Below are positions 45,518-55,434 of a DNA stretch of 64,000 nt, piece after piece (the first letter of the stretch is position 1; each line of letters starts with the position of its first letter). Made by a program: the position numbers and the translations under genes. Source of the stretch: Achromobacter sp. MYb9 (GTDB lineage Bacteria > Pseudomonadota > Gammaproteobacteria > Burkholderiales > Burkholderiaceae_B); NCBI RefSeq assembly GCF_002975275.1, contig NZ_PCOQ01000018.1:62001-126000 (forward strand), written 5' to 3'. The notes under the pieces are model-generated. The model saw only the letters and a program-made list of their open reading frames with translations, had not been told where the DNA came from and ran no database searches.

Positions 45518-45566
45518 TTTACAAATTATGTTGAGTAAAATCGAAATACTCAATTTAGGTTGTAAA
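45518..45566. promoter_or_regulatory. Nested inverted repeats, putative HipB operator
   Basis: Two dyads share one centre (near 45542): outer arms TTTACAA (45518-45524) and TTGTAAA (45560-45566), inner arms TTGAGTA (45531-45537) and TACTCAA (45547-45553). It lies 25-73 bp before hipB, where a core promoter would be expected, in AT-rich sequence. Confidence 0.6.
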
Positions 45567-45571
45567 GAACA

Positions 45572-45593
45572 AATACAATGCGGGGATTGTATT
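45572..45593. promoter_or_regulatory. Inverted repeat AATACAAT-N6-ATTGTATT
   Basis: A perfect 8-bp dyad, 6 bp beyond the nested repeats and with the same TACAA/TTGTA-type half-site. It is probably a second HipB site. It is not followed by a T-run on either strand, so a terminator role is less likely. Confidence 0.55.
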
Positions 45594-45596
45594 GAC

Positions 45597-45622
45597 GTTT
45601 TACAACTCGGAAGCTGTAAAAC
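45597..45622. promoter_or_regulatory. Inverted repeat GTTTTACA-N10-TGTAAAAC
   Basis: A perfect 8-bp dyad, third in the row upstream of hipB, again containing TTTACA/TGTAAA. It lies about 80 bp from the glmS stop, so a role in ending glmS transcription cannot be excluded. Confidence 0.5.
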
Positions 45623-45704
45623 GCCCCAGGCGGCGCTACGCGCGACGATTAGCCTTGCGACCGACTTTATTTCAAGTTTTCACGACCGGTGAATTTTCGC
45701 CGCT

Positions 45705-47537
45705 TCACTCCACCGTCACGCTCTTCGCCAGATTCCGCGGCTTGTCCACGTCCGTGCCGCGCGCGCATGCCGTGTGGTACGACAGCAGTTGCAGCGGGAT
45801 CGTGTGCAGGATCGGCGACAGCTTGCCGTAGTTCTCCGGCATGCGGATCACGTGCATGCCTTCGGCGCTCTGGATCTTGCTGTCGGCGTCGGCGAACACA
45901 TAGAGCTCGCCGCCACGCGCGCGCACTTCCTGCATGTTGGACTTCAGCTTTTCCAGCAGCTCGTCCTTGGGCGCGATGGTCACGACGGGCATGTGCTCCG
46001 TCACCAGCGCCAGCGGGCCATGCTTGAGTTCGCCGGCCGGGTACGCTTCGGCGTGGATGTAGCTGATTTCCTTCAGCTTCAGCGCGCCTTCCAGCGCGAT
46101 CGGGTAGTGCATGCCGCGGCCCAGGAACAGAGCGTTTTCCTTGGAGGCAAAGCGGTCGGCCCACGCCATGATCTGCGGTTCCAGTGCCAGCACCGAACCG
46201 ATGGCCACGGGCAGGTGGCGCAGCGCCTTCAGGTGCTCGGCTTCCTGTTCGTCGCTCAGGCGGCCGCGCGCTTGCGCCAGCGTCAGCGTCAGCAGGAACA
46301 ACGCGGTCAGCTGCGTGGTGAAGGCCTTGGTCGACGCCACGCCGATTTCAACGCCGGCGCGCGTGATGTAGGACAGCTTGCACTCGCGCACCATCGCGCT
46401 GGTGGACACGTTACAGATGGTCAGCGTGTTTTCCATGCCGAGCGAACGCGCATGCTTCAGCGCGGCCAGCGTATCGGCGGTTTCGCCGGACTGCGAGATC
46501 GTCACCACCAGTGAACGCGGGTTGGGCACGCTGTCGCGATAGCGGTATTCGCTGGCGATTTCGACGGCGACCGGGATCTTGGCGATGGACTCGATCCAGT
46601 ACTTGGCGGTCAGGCCCGCGTAGTAGCTGGTGCCGCAAGCCAGGATCAACAGCGAATCGATGTCCTTGAAGACCTTGAAGGCATCGTCGCCGAACAGCTC
46701 GGGCGTGATGGCTTCGATGTCTTGCAAGGTATCTCCGACGGCGCGCGGCTGCTCGAAGATTTCTTTCTGCATGTAGTGGCGGTAAGGCCCGAGTTCGGCG
46801 GCGCCCGTGTGCACGTGCACGGTGTGCACTTCGCGGTCCACGTTCTTGCCAGCGGCGTCCACGATCCAGACACGCGACAGCTGCAGGTCGACGACGTCGC
46901 CGTCTTCCAGGTAAATGATCTGGTCGGTGGTGCCCGCCAGGGCCAACGCGTCAGAAGCCAGGAAGTTTTCATTCTGGCCCACGCCCACCACCAGCGGCGA
47001 ACCTTGGCGCGCGCCAACGACGCGGTGCGGTTCGTCACGGCAGAACACGGCGATGGCGTAGGCGCCATGCAGGCGGCGCACGGCGTTTTGCACGGCTTCG
47101 AACAGGTCGCCGGCGTACAGGTGATTCACCAGATGCGCGATGACTTCGGTGTCGGTCTGGCTTTCAAAGACATAGCCCACGGCCTGCAGCTCGGCGCGCA
47201 GTTCGTCGTGGTTCTCGATGATGCCGTTGTGGACCAGCGCGATGCGCGGCTCGTCGTTGCCCAGGTGCGAAAAGTGCGGATGGGCGTTGTGCGTGGCCGG
47301 CACGCCGTGCGTGGCCCAACGGGTGTGGGCGATGCCGGTGAACCCTTGCACCTTGTCTTCGGCGACCTGCTCGGCCAGTTCGGCCACGCGCTGCGTGCTG
47401 CGCGTGCGGCGCAGATGGCCGTCGGCGTAGACGGCGACGCCGCAGGAATCGTAGCCGCGATATTCCAGCCGCTTCAGGCCTTCAACGAGGATCGGGGTGA
47501 TGTCGCGCTGGGCGACGGCGCCAACAATGCCGCACAT
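45705..47537 (-). CDS. glmS: Glutamine-fructose-6-phosphate aminotransferase (isomerizing)
   Basis: 610 residues, standard length. MCGIVGAV places the nucleophile at Cys2 after Met removal. There is a glutaminase domain 1-240 and two SIS isomerase domains (CGTSYYAG and [16 protein letters not shown]; then [28 protein letters not shown]), and the C-terminus is NLAKSVTVE. It makes glucosamine-6-phosphate for UDP-GlcNAc, the precursor of peptidoglycan, LPS and the Vi-like capsule. glmU, the later enzyme of that pathway, is 5 kb away. I saw no ribozyme-like leader, as expected outside Firmicutes. Confidence 0.97.
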   Translation of the reverse strand: MCGIVGAVAQRDITPILVEGLKRLEYRGYDSCGVAVYADGHLRRTRSTQRVAELAEQVAEDKVQGFTGIAHTRWATHGVPATHNAHPHFSHLGNDEPRIALVHNGIIENHDELRAELQAVGYVFESQTDTEVIAHLVNHLYAGDLFEAVQNAVRRLHGAYAIAVFCRDEPHRVVGARQGSPLVVGVGQNENFLASDALALAGTTDQIIYLEDGDVVDLQLSRVWIVDAAGKNVDREVHTVHVHTGAAELGPYRHYMQKEIFEQPRAVGDTLQDIEAITPELFGDDAFKVFKDIDSLLILACGTSYYAGLTAKYWIESIAKIPVAVEIASEYRYRDSVPNPRSLVVTISQSGETADTLAALKHARSLGMENTLTICNVSTSAMVRECKLSYITRAGVEIGVASTKAFTTQLTALFLLTLTLAQARGRLSDEQEAEHLKALRHLPVAIGSVLALEPQIMAWADRFASKENALFLGRGMHYPIALEGALKLKEISYIHAEAYPAGELKHGPLALVTEHMPVVTIAPKDELLEKLKSNMQEVRARGGELYVFADADSKIQSAEGMHVIRMPENYGKLSPILHTIPLQLLSYHTACARGTDVDKPRNLAKSVTVE

Positions 47538-47587
47538 AGGAGAGACTCCGCTAAGTTCGTGTACCGACGCATTGTGCGCGACCCACC

Positions 47588-47604
47588 AAGAAATATGATT
47601 TCTT
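47588..47604. promoter_or_regulatory. Perfect dyad AAGAAATATGATTTCTT in the glmS/lrp promoter
   Basis: A 7-bp arm inverted repeat with 3-nt centre in the 150-bp AT-rich divergent region between glmS and the Lrp/AsnC gene. The AT-rich symmetry fits an Lrp/AsnC-type site (inference). Confidence 0.45.
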
Positions 47605-47619
47605 TATATGCGAATAAGT

Positions 47620-47632
47620 GGAATTTAATTCC
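47620..47632. promoter_or_regulatory. Perfect palindrome GGAATTTAATTCC in the glmS/lrp promoter
   Basis: A 13-bp palindrome, 56 bp before the Lrp start and 29 bp (centre to centre, about three turns) from the preceding dyad. It is a candidate second site of the same regulator. Confidence 0.4.
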
Positions 47633-47687
47633 CTTACATAATTGTGATTAAATTATCTTTCTTAAAAACCACATTTTTGAATTAAAC

Positions 47688-48176
47688 ATGCAAAACGTGC
47701 CGATTTTGCTACCGGAACTTGATGATCTGGACCGGCGCATTCTTGAACAGTTACAAGAAGACAGCTCGTTGACCAACCAGGATCTGGCCGCGCGGGTGCA
47801 TGCGTCGCCCCCGACATGCCTGCGGCGGGTGCGGCGACTGTTGGACGAAGGCGTCATCGACCGTCAGGTCGCCCTCCTGGCTGCCGACAAGCTGGGCAGC
47901 ACGCTGACCGCGATCGTGGAAATCACGCTGGACGTGCAGGCGGCGGAAAGCCTGGATGCGTTCGAGCAAAGCATGCTGGTCGAGCCCGCCGTGCTGCAGT
48001 GCTATCGGGTGTCGCCAGGGCCGGACTTCGTGGTGATCGCGCAGGTCAAGGACATGCCGGCCTATCACGCGCTGGTGCACCGGGCGTTCACGGCCCAGGC
48101 GAATGTGCGCAACGTGCGCACGTTCTTCTCGGTGCACCGCGCCAAGTTCGAGACGCGGATCGACGTGCGCGGGTAA
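47688..48176 (+). CDS. Lrp/AsnC-family transcriptional regulator
   Basis: 162 residues. The N-terminal helix-turn-helix reads LDDLDRRILEQLQEDSSLTNQDLAARVHASPPTC-like (residues 9-60). The C-terminal RAM ligand-binding domain contains VLQCYRVSPGPDFVVIAQVKDM. It is divergent from glmS and close enough to share its promoter, so it may autoregulate and perhaps affect glmS. The amino-acid ligand is unknown. Confidence 0.93.
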   Translation: MQNVPILLPELDDLDRRILEQLQEDSSLTNQDLAARVHASPPTCLRRVRRLLDEGVIDRQVALLAADKLGSTLTAIVEITLDVQAAESLDAFEQSMLVEPAVLQCYRVSPGPDFVVIAQVKDMPAYHALVHRAFTAQANVRNVRTFFSVHRAKFETRIDVRG

Positions 48177-48191
48177 CGCCAGGCGTCCCGT

Positions 48192-49250
48192 CTACCACCG
48201 GCCCAGCAGGCGCTCGAATTGCGCCAGGTAGCGGTTGCCCATCTCCTGGACGTCGTGTTCCGTCTTCACGTATGCGTAGGCGCGCTGCGTGACGTCGTCA
48301 CGGAACGCGGCGTCGTCCAGGCAGCGGGCCATGCCGGCCGCCATGGCCTGGTGGTCGCCCACCGCCACCAGCACGCCGCGGCCGTCGGCCAGGCTTTCCT
48401 TCAAGCCACCCGCGTCGGTGGACACCACCGGCACGCGCTGCAGGAAAGCGTCCAGCACGCTGCTGCCCAGCGCTTCTTCTTCGGAGCTCATCACGAACAC
48501 GTCGAGAATGCTGTAGAAGTCTTCGACGCCTTTGCGAAAGCCCGCAAAGCGGTAGACGTCTTCGATGCCCAGCTTCTTGGCTTCGTCCTTGGCCTGCTGC
48601 TCGCGATCGCCGCCGGCGCCGAAATGCAGGAAGACGAAGTCGCGGCGCGTCTTGGCCAGCTCGCCCACGGCGCGCACCAAGGTCACCGGGTCTTTGTCGC
48701 GGATCAGCGCGGCAGACGTCGCCATGACCTTTTTGCCCGCCAGATCGAATTCACGGACCAGGGCGGCAACGTTTTCCGCGTTGATCTCGTGCGGTTCGAC
48801 GGCGCTGCGGATGATGACCGGCTCGATGCCCAGCCGGCGCGGTTCGCTTGCGGCCATCTCGCTGATGGCCACGAACAGGTTGGCATGGCGCCACTTGAAG
48901 CCCGTCTTCCACTCATCGCCCGGCTTGACCACGAACGACGTGCGGCGCGAAAACACCACCGGACTGCGATGCAGCCATTTCGTCAACACGGCCCACGTGA
49001 TGGTGTTGGCGGTCTGCGCGTGGATGATGTCGTAGCGGCCGGCGCCAGCCAGGAACGCCAATTGACCCGGCACGTTGCGGCAGGTGTGGGCCACAAAGCC
49101 CTCTTGGCGGGCGCGCTCGGCAAGCGGCGCGCCCTCGCGGCACATCACTTCGACGTCATGGCCCGCCTTGCGGAAGGCGCGCATGCAATACAGCGTCTGC
49201 CGTTCGCCGCCGCGCCAGCCTTTTTCGAAGTTCAGTTGCAGGATTTTCAT
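48192..49250 (-). CDS. Family 4 glycosyltransferase
   Basis: 352 residues from ATG 49250, which overlaps the ugd stop (ATGA). It is GT-B: N-terminal [29 protein letters not shown], nucleotide-binding [18 protein letters not shown], and the acidic motif [26 protein letters not shown]. Probably an LPS or exopolysaccharide transferase using a sugar supplied through the upstream UDP-glucose dehydrogenase. It is separate from the capsule operon, so it may act on LPS. Confidence 0.85.
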   Translation of the reverse strand: MKILQLNFEKGWRGGERQTLYCMRAFRKAGHDVEVMCREGAPLAERARQEGFVAHTCRNVPGQLAFLAGAGRYDIIHAQTANTITWAVLTKWLHRSPVVFSRRTSFVVKPGDEWKTGFKWRHANLFVAISEMAASEPRRLGIEPVIIRSAVEPHEINAENVAALVREFDLAGKKVMATSAALIRDKDPVTLVRAVGELAKTRRDFVFLHFGAGGDREQQAKDEAKKLGIEDVYRFAGFRKGVEDFYSILDVFVMSSEEEALGSSVLDAFLQRVPVVSTDAGGLKESLADGRGVLVAVGDHQAMAAGMARCLDDAAFRDDVTQRAYAYVKTEHDVQEMGNRYLAQFERLLGRW

Positions 49251-50569
49251 GCGCGCCCGATGCCGGAGTACTCGAAGCCCTGGCCGCGCACGTCGGCCGG
49301 CGTGTAGAGGTTGCGGCCGTCGATGATCAACGGCGTCTTCAGCAAGGCCTTCACGCGGTCGAAGTCGGGCGCGCGGAAGACCTTCCATTCGGTCGCGATC
49401 AGCAGCGCGTCCGCGCCGTCCAGCGCGTCGTACATGTCGGTGGCGAAGGTGATGCCGGGCTGGCCGATCAGCATGCGCGCGGCCTCGTGCATGGCCACCG
49501 GATCATAAGCGCGCACCTCGGCGCCACGGCGCGTCAGTTCGGCAATGACCGTCAGGCTGGGCGCTTCGCGCATGTCGTCGGTGTTCGGCTTGAACGACAA
49601 GCCCCACAGCGCGATCTTGCGGCCGCGCAGGTCTTCACCGTAGCGTGCCACCAGCTTTTCCGACAAGCGGAACTTCTGCGCATGGTTGGCGGCCTCGGCG
49701 GCTTCGATGACCCGCATGGGCAAGGCATTTTCCGCGGCGGTGTTGACCAGCGCCTGCACGTCCTTGGGGAAGCAGGAACCGCCGTAACCCGCGCCGGGGT
49801 ACAGGAAGTGGTAGCCGATGCGAGGGTCCGCGCCGATGCCGCGGCGCACCTGCTCGATGTCGGCGCCCAGCGCTTCGGCCAGGTTCGCCATTTCGTTCAT
49901 GAACGAGATGCGCGTGGCCAGCATGGCGTTGGCGGCATACTTGGTCAGCTCGGCCGAGCGCACGTCCATCACCATCAGGCGGTCGTGCGTGCGCTGGAAC
50001 GGTTCATAGATGCGGCGCATCACGCCAACCGTGTAGTCGTCGTCGGCGCCGACGATCACGCGGTCCGGGCTCATGAAGTCGTTGATGGCGGCCCCTTCCT
50101 TCAGGAACTCGGGGTTGGACGCCACGCTGAACGGGATCTGGACGCCGCGCACGGCGAGTTCCTTGTCCACCACCGCGCGCACCCGGTCGGCCGTGCCGAC
50201 GGGCACGGTGGACTTGTCCACGATCAGCTTGCGGGACGTCATGTGACGCGCGATGTTCTGGGCGGCGGCCAGCACGTATTTCAGGTCGGCGGAACCGTCT
50301 TCGCCGGGCGGCGTGCCCACGGCGATGAACTGCACGTCGCCGAAGGCCACGCTTTGCGCCACGTCGTCCGTGAAATGCAGGCGGCCTGCCTGCACGTTGC
50401 GGCGGACCAGGTCTTCCAGGCCGGGCTCGTAGATGGGAATGCCGCCCTGGCGCAGCAGGGCGATCTTCGCCGCGTCCACGTCCAGACACATGACGTCGTT
50501 GCCCATGTCGGCCAGGCACGCTCCCGACACCAACCCCACGTAACCGGTACCCACGACCGTGATTTTCAT
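49247..50569 (-). CDS. ugd: UDP-glucose 6-dehydrogenase
   Basis: 440 residues. Rossmann [15 protein letters not shown] at the N-terminus; [28 protein letters not shown]; catalytic Cys in [13 protein letters not shown]. These are features of the UDP-glucose class (UDP-glucuronate formation), distinct from the TviB enzyme at 24-25 kb, which has GGHCIGVDPYY. It is cotranscribed with the glycosyltransferase. UDP-glucuronate could feed LPS or other uronic polymers. Confidence 0.93.
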   Translation of the reverse strand: MKITVVGTGYVGLVSGACLADMGNDVMCLDVDAAKIALLRQGGIPIYEPGLEDLVRRNVQAGRLHFTDDVAQSVAFGDVQFIAVGTPPGEDGSADLKYVLAAAQNIARHMTSRKLIVDKSTVPVGTADRVRAVVDKELAVRGVQIPFSVASNPEFLKEGAAINDFMSPDRVIVGADDDYTVGVMRRIYEPFQRTHDRLMVMDVRSAELTKYAANAMLATRISFMNEMANLAEALGADIEQVRRGIGADPRIGYHFLYPGAGYGGSCFPKDVQALVNTAAENALPMRVIEAAEAANHAQKFRLSEKLVARYGEDLRGRKIALWGLSFKPNTDDMREAPSLTVIAELTRRGAEVRAYDPVAMHEAARMLIGQPGITFATDMYDALDGADALLIATEWKVFRAPDFDRVKALLKTPLIIDGRNLYTPADVRGQGFEYSGIGRA

Positions 50570-50633
50570 GCCTGCACGCCTTCAAAATAGGGAATCTTGC
50601 GCGCCCGGTCCCTGGACCAGGCGCTGGCCGCCA

Positions 50634-50639
50634 TTATAG
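50634..50639 (-). promoter_or_regulatory. Candidate -10 box (TATAAT) for ugd
   Basis: On the minus strand a TATAAT lies 65 bp before ugd, in the loop of an inverted repeat (CTGGCCGC 50624-50631 and GCGGCCAG 50642-50649). No good -35 element was seen. Confidence 0.3.
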
Positions 50640-50695
50640 AAGCGGCCAGGGCGCTAGGGCGGACCCGCCTCAGGCCCCGTCGACACGGACCGGCG

Positions 50696-52093
50696 CTAGA
50701 CCCGCAGTTTGTTGAACCGGACGGTGTTGACCACCACCGCCAGCGCGGCGCAAACCGTTCCCAGCACCAGCGCCAGCCCAGGGCCATGCGCGACGCTGAC
50801 GCTGAACGCGATGGCCACCAGCGCCGTGCCGAAACTCTGGCCGAAAACCCGGGTGGTCGCCTGCAGGCCGCCCGCGGCCCCGCTACGCGAGCGGGGCGCC
50901 GCCGACAACATGGCGCGGTTGTTGGGCGTCTGGAAGAAGCCGAAACCCACTCCGGCCACGAACATGCCCGCCACGATGAACCAATTGGATACCGACGACG
51001 GCAGCAACGCCAGCCACAGCATGCCAGCCACCATGGTCGCCGCCCCTACGCCGCTGAGAGTGGCGGCGGAATAGCGGTCGGACAGCCGGCCCGCCAGCGG
51101 CGCGATGATGGCGGTGCCCACGGGCCAGGCGCCCATCAACATGCCCACCTCCAGGTACGGACGGCCAAGCACCTGCTGAAAATAGAAGGGCAGCGACACG
51201 TATGACGCCATTTGCGCGGCGAAGGTGCAGGCCGACGCGCCCACGGCGAACGCCAGCGGGCGGATGCGCAGCAGGTCCACCGGCACCAGCGGCGCCGGCT
51301 GCTTGCTGACGCGGCGCACCAGCACCCAGCCCGCCACGGCCGCGATCGCCACCAGGCCGATGCCCCGCAGCAGATCCTGACCCATCATGTCCACGCCCGA
51401 AATGAAGACGCCCAGCGTCGCCATGCAGAGCAGGGCGCTGACCCAGTCCAGCTTCACCTCGTTGCGCGGCACTTCAGGCAGGTGGCGCAGGCCGAACATT
51501 GCCAGCACGCAGATGGGCAGGTTTACCGCGAAGATCCAGGGCCACGGCGCGACCGACAGGATGGCGGACCCGATGGTGGGGCCCAGCACCGACATCACGG
51601 CCACCGTGGTGGCGTTGATGCTGATGCCCCGGCCCAGCATCTTCAGGGGATAGATGTTGCGCACCAGGCCGCCGAACATGCACATCAGGGTGGCGGCGCC
51701 CACGCCCTGGAACACCCGCGCCGCGGTCAGTTGCCACAGCGTGCCGGCCAGCGCGCACCCCAACGAGGCCAGGGTGAACAGTATCAGGCCAAAGGTGAAC
51801 ATGCGGCGAAAGCCGATGCGTTCGGCCAGCGCCGACAACGGCAGCAGCGTCATCACCACCGCCAGGTTGTAGGCATTGACGATCCAGACGGCTTCGGCGG
51901 GCGAGGCGTGGAGATCGACGGCGATGGTGGGCAGCGCCACGTTGGCGATCGTGGTGTCCAGCACCGACAGGCTGATGCCCGTCATCACCGTGGCTGCCGC
52001 CCAGTACCGGCGGGGGGCCGGCAAACCGTCGGGCGGCGCGGGCTTGGCGCCCCCGCCCGGCGGTGTGTCCCGGGCGGAGTCGTTCTCCGCCAT
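50696..52093 (-). CDS. MFS drug exporter, DHA2 (14-TM) type
   Basis: 465 residues from ATG 52093, whose A is the last base of the glmU stop (TGATG). It has about 14 hydrophobic segments. The first reads RYWAAATVMTGISLSVLDTTIANVALPTIA, the classic DHA2/EmrB opening with D in LDTTI, followed by WIVNAYNLAVVMTLLPLSALAERIGFRR. The substrate is unknown. Coupling to glmU may be incidental, though export of a cell-wall-active compound is conceivable. Confidence 0.9.
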   Translation of the reverse strand: MAENDSARDTPPGGGAKPAPPDGLPAPRRYWAAATVMTGISLSVLDTTIANVALPTIAVDLHASPAEAVWIVNAYNLAVVMTLLPLSALAERIGFRRMFTFGLILFTLASLGCALAGTLWQLTAARVFQGVGAATLMCMFGGLVRNIYPLKMLGRGISINATTVAVMSVLGPTIGSAILSVAPWPWIFAVNLPICVLAMFGLRHLPEVPRNEVKLDWVSALLCMATLGVFISGVDMMGQDLLRGIGLVAIAAVAGWVLVRRVSKQPAPLVPVDLLRIRPLAFAVGASACTFAAQMASYVSLPFYFQQVLGRPYLEVGMLMGAWPVGTAIIAPLAGRLSDRYSAATLSGVGAATMVAGMLWLALLPSSVSNWFIVAGMFVAGVGFGFFQTPNNRAMLSAAPRSRSGAAGGLQATTRVFGQSFGTALVAIAFSVSVAHGPGLALVLGTVCAALAVVVNTVRFNKLRV

Positions 52094-53466
52094 CACGACT
52101 TTTTGACCGGACGCTGCCAACCCTCGACCGTAAGCTGTTTAGCGCGCGACACGGTCAGCTTGTCGGCCGGCGCGTCGCGGGTCAAGGTAGTGCCTGCGCC
52201 GAGCGTCGCGCCGCGGCCCACGCGCACGGGCGCCACCAGTTGAGTGTCCGAGCCAATGAAAGCGTCGTCTTCGATGACCGTGCGGTGCTTGTTCACACCG
52301 TCGTAATTGCAGGTGATCGTGCCGGCGCCCACGTTCACGCGCTGGCCGATGTCGGCGTCGCCGATGTAGGCCAGGTGATTGGCCTTGCTGTCCGCGCCCA
52401 GCACGCTTTTCTTGATCTCGACGAAGTTGCCGACGTGGCTGCGGTCGCCCAGTTCAGCGCCCGGGCGCAGGCGGGCATACGGGCCCACGCGAGCATCCCG
52501 GCCCACTTCGGCCTGCTGCAAGTGACTGAAGGCTTCGATCTGGGTGCCGGCGCCGACGGTCACGTCGCGCAGGACGCAGTGCGGGCCCACGCGCACGCCA
52601 TCGGCCAACGTCACGTTGCCTTCGAACACGCAACCCACGTCGATGAACACGTCGCGCCCGCACGTCAGCGTGCCGCGCACGTCAAAGCGCGCCGGATCGG
52701 CCAGCGTGACGCCCGCTTCCAGTTGGCGGCGGGCCTGCTCGCCCTGCCAGCGGCGTTCCAGTTCGGCCTGTTGCACGCGGCTGTTCACGCCCAGCGTTTC
52801 CCAGCCCGCGCCGGGTTGGGCCGCGCCCACCGGCACGCCATCGGCAACAGCCAGGCCGACCACGTCGGTCAGGTAGTACTCGCCCTGCGCGTTCTTGTTG
52901 TCGATGCGGGACAGCCAGTCTTTCAGCCTGGCGGTCGGGGCGGTCAGAATGCCGGTGTTCACTTCCTTGATGGCGTGTTCCGCTTCCGAGGCGTCCTTGT
53001 GCTCGACGATGCGGCACACATTGCCCTGGGCGTCGCGCACGATGCGGCCATAACCCGTGGAATCCGCCAGGACTTCCGTCAGCACGGCGGCGCCCGCGGC
53101 GCGCGCGGTCAGCAGGCGTTGCAGCGTGTCCGGCTGCACCAGGGGCACGTCGCCGTACAGCACCAGCGTCACGTCGTCCTTGCCGTCGCCTTCCAGCAGC
53201 AGCGGCACCGCTTGCTGCACGGCGTGGCCGGTGCCTTGCTGCGGCTGCTGCAGCACGAAGTGCAGGTCAGCCTGGCCGTCGAACGCCTGTTTGACGCGAT
53301 CGGCGCCATGGCCCACCACGACGATGATGCGCGCCGGCTTCAGTTGGCGCGCGCTATCCAGCACGTGGCCCAGCATCGGTTTGCCGGCCAGCGTGTGCAG
53401 CACTTTGGGAAGATCGGACTGCATGCGTTTGCCCAGTCCGGCGGCAAGAATCACTACGTTAAGCAT
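52093..53466 (-). CDS. glmU: Bifunctional UDP-N-acetylglucosamine pyrophosphorylase / glucosamine-1-phosphate N-acetyltransferase
   Basis: 457 residues from ATG 53466 (GGA five bases upstream); the open frame upstream encodes an Arg/Pro-rich run antisense-like to phaM and was rejected. The uridylyltransferase domain starts [21 protein letters not shown] (G-x-G-x-R and K); the left-handed beta-helix acetyltransferase starts near residue 250 with repeated hexapeptides ([28 protein letters not shown]). It completes UDP-GlcNAc synthesis for wall, LPS and capsule. Confidence 0.97.
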   Translation of the reverse strand: MLNVVILAAGLGKRMQSDLPKVLHTLAGKPMLGHVLDSARQLKPARIIVVVGHGADRVKQAFDGQADLHFVLQQPQQGTGHAVQQAVPLLLEGDGKDDVTLVLYGDVPLVQPDTLQRLLTARAAGAAVLTEVLADSTGYGRIVRDAQGNVCRIVEHKDASEAEHAIKEVNTGILTAPTARLKDWLSRIDNKNAQGEYYLTDVVGLAVADGVPVGAAQPGAGWETLGVNSRVQQAELERRWQGEQARRQLEAGVTLADPARFDVRGTLTCGRDVFIDVGCVFEGNVTLADGVRVGPHCVLRDVTVGAGTQIEAFSHLQQAEVGRDARVGPYARLRPGAELGDRSHVGNFVEIKKSVLGADSKANHLAYIGDADIGQRVNVGAGTITCNYDGVNKHRTVIEDDAFIGSDTQLVAPVRVGRGATLGAGTTLTRDAPADKLTVSRAKQLTVEGWQRPVKKS

Positions 53467-53485
53467 AAGTTCCATGAAAGGTTGG

Positions 53486-53511
53486 GACGGCCGAGCGGCC
53501 TTGCGGCCGTC
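53486..53511. terminator. GC-rich hairpin between phaM and glmU
   Basis: GACGGCCG and CGGCCGTC form a perfect 8-bp stem with a 10-nt loop, between the end of phaM and the start of glmU. Read on the minus strand it is followed by CCCAACCTTTC, a weak T-tract, so it may be a partial terminator for phaM. Confidence 0.4.
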
Positions 53512-53533
53512 TCGCTTGTCGATTGAAAGGGGG

Positions 53534-54355
53534 TCAGGGCTTGCCGTCGGCAGCCCCGGATTTCTTGGCGGTCTTCGTCGCGGATTTGCCGGCCGTCTTG
53601 GCGGCAGGCTTGCGCGACGCCGGTTTGGAAGCCTTCGCTTCGGTCTTCGCGGCGGCCTTGGATTCGCCAGGCTTGGCCCGCGCATCCGCGCCTGGGTCCG
53701 TGCCCGGCGGGGCGGGCGTGCCCGGCATGGACGCGGCGGTGGCGGCCGCAATCTGGTTGAACTGCTGCTGCAGCAGATCCCACCATGCCTTGGACGCCGA
53801 TTGCGCGGCGGCGCCCATTTGTTCGCTCATGCCTTGCATGGCCGACTCCGGCGTGGCCTTGTCCGCGGCCCCATCCGCCTCCGCGTCCTTGCCGGCCGGC
53901 GCATCTTGCGCGCGGCCTTGCGCCGACGACGAATTCGACGCTGGCTTGGCAGCAGTTTTGGGCGCGGGTTTCAGGCCCAGCACCACTTCAAGGGGAGACG
54001 CCGCGCCGCTATCGCGCATCGCGCCCATGTCCATATTGGCCGCGCTATCCACGAACGCGCGCAACGTGCTGATGGTGGAGCGCTGCACTTCCATGCCCTG
54101 GATGGTGGACGACAGCATCGACAGGTTCATGCGCAACCAGTTTTCAACCGAGCGCAGTTCCGCGATGCGGCGGTCCAGGTCTTCAAGGTTCATGGGAGGC
54201 GCCATCGGCAAGCTACTGGCCAGACCGCCGGGTCCGGTCAGACCCGCCCACGCCTGGCGCATCATTTCCATGCTGGCCAAGAGGGGATTGCCCGACAGGT
54301 CGGAATTCTGTCCCATGCCAGGAAGGACGAACGGGTTCGTGAATTGGTCGCTCAT
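53534..54355 (-). CDS. phaM: PhaM-family polyhydroxyalkanoate granule regulatory protein
   Basis: 273 residues from ATG 54355, with GGGGAGA seven bases upstream. The N-terminal conserved region has [20 protein letters not shown] and [23 protein letters not shown], a coiled-coil-forming segment. The C-terminal ~70 residues are Lys/Ala/Pro-rich, histone-H1-like ([15 protein letters not shown]). In Ralstonia, PhaM activates the PHA synthase and tethers granules to the nucleoid through its basic tail. The middle linker here is long and Ala/Asp-rich. Confidence 0.82.
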   Translation of the reverse strand: MSDQFTNPFVLPGMGQNSDLSGNPLLASMEMMRQAWAGLTGPGGLASSLPMAPPMNLEDLDRRIAELRSVENWLRMNLSMLSSTIQGMEVQRSTISTLRAFVDSAANMDMGAMRDSGAASPLEVVLGLKPAPKTAAKPASNSSSAQGRAQDAPAGKDAEADGAADKATPESAMQGMSEQMGAAAQSASKAWWDLLQQQFNQIAAATAASMPGTPAPPGTDPGADARAKPGESKAAAKTEAKASKPASRKPAAKTAGKSATKTAKKSGAADGKP

Positions 54356-54397
54356 GACAGGTCTCCCCAAATGCGGATGGTTTCCGCCGGCTGCCGG

Positions 54398-55066
54398 TCA
54401 ACCCGGCACCAGCTGGTTATTCTCCACGCGCACCCGGTCGCCCGAGGCAAAGGCGAACGGCTGCGCGCTGCGGAACTGGCGCGCACTACCGTCGCCCATG
54501 CGGACCGTCAGCTCATAGTGCGTCACCGTTTGTTGCTGTCTGATATTACGCTCAACTTCACGGCCTGCCAAAGCGCCGCCCACGGCGCCCAGCACGGTCA
54601 GCGCCGTCTTGCCGCTGCCTCCGCCAAACTGATTACCCACAACGCCTCCCACGACGCCGCCGCCGATGGTGCCGACCAGATGATTGCTATCGTCCTTCGC
54701 GGGGACTTGCACCTGGCGCACCGACTCCACCACGCCGCAGCTCTTGCAGGCTTGCGGCGCCGGGGCCGGCGCGGGGGCCGAGGCAGCGGGACGGGGCGCC
54801 GCGGCAGAGGCCGGACGGCCGGTTTGGGCGGGCGCAGGCGGCTCGGAGGCTTGCGAGGCGGAAGCCTGCGGCGCGGGCGCCAGGTTGGCGCTTTCCGGGC
54901 CTGCGCTGACCACGGGCGCATCCGCGTGGGGATTGGCCGACGGCGAGGGCAACCAGCCCATCACCGCGGCCACGCCCACCGCGCACATGACAATGACGGC
55001 AATCGCCGCGGCGGCGACCAGCGGGTGCAGGCCGCGGCGCGGGGTGTCGATTCGGGTGGTATTCAT
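54398..55066 (-). CDS. Glycine-zipper 2TM (SlyB-like) envelope protein
   Basis: 222 residues. An N-terminal membrane anchor (LVAAAAIAVIVMCAVGVAAVMGWL) is followed by a Pro/Ala-rich linker of about 70 residues, then CKSCGVVESVRQVQ and a glycine zipper, VGTIGGGVVGGVVGNQFGGG. The C-terminal part (about 160-222) resembles SlyB-type proteins (YELTVRMGDGSARQF). These proteins help envelope integrity under stress. There is no lipobox, and the anchor is not cleaved. Confidence 0.8.
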   Translation of the reverse strand: MNTTRIDTPRRGLHPLVAAAAIAVIVMCAVGVAAVMGWLPSPSANPHADAPVVSAGPESANLAPAPQASASQASEPPAPAQTGRPASAAAPRPAASAPAPAPAPQACKSCGVVESVRQVQVPAKDDSNHLVGTIGGGVVGGVVGNQFGGGSGKTALTVLGAVGGALAGREVERNIRQQQTVTHYELTVRMGDGSARQFRSAQPFAFASGDRVRVENNQLVPG

Positions 55067-55197
55067 GACGAAGCTCCATCGTAACTAACCGGCATCGGTA
55101 TAGCACCCGGGCGCCGTTTCGGCATGTTGCGATGGTGACGCTTCTTTGCAGCCGCCGGGCCGGTGGACAGGCCATCCCATTCGTGGACAATAGGCGC

Positions 55198-55434
55198 ATG
55201 GATTCCATTTCCCTGCCCCAGCTCGAACAGGCGATCAACTATTGGCGCAACTTGTCGCCATCGGTCGGCGACGAATCGCGCCTGTGCCCCGAAGCCGCGG
55301 CGCTGGCCACGCCCTACGCCCTGATGATCATCACCCACCGCCACGACATCCCGGTGGCCGAGCTCAATGAAAAAGCCCAGGCGGCACTGGCCGGCTGGGC
55401 TGCTTCGGGCGCGCGCGCCCCAACCGATCCCTGA
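55198..55434 (+). CDS. DUF3717 domain protein
   Basis: 78 residues from ATG 55198 (MDSISLPQLEQAINYWR). The conserved core of the family is SPSVGDESRLCPEAAALATPYALMI-type. It is a small soluble Burkholderiales protein of unknown function. It ends at 55434, one base before the sco1 stop on the other strand, so the two genes converge tightly. Confidence 0.8.
   Translation: MDSISLPQLEQAINYWRNLSPSVGDESRLCPEAAALATPYALMIITHRHDIPVAELNEKAQAALAGWAASGARAPTDP

Noticed and set aside
45572-45622. Inverted repeats as a glmS riboswitch or terminator
   Set aside because: They follow the gene, lack T-tracts, and share half-site sequence with the dyads close to hipB; an operator role explains them better, though a minor terminator effect is not excluded.
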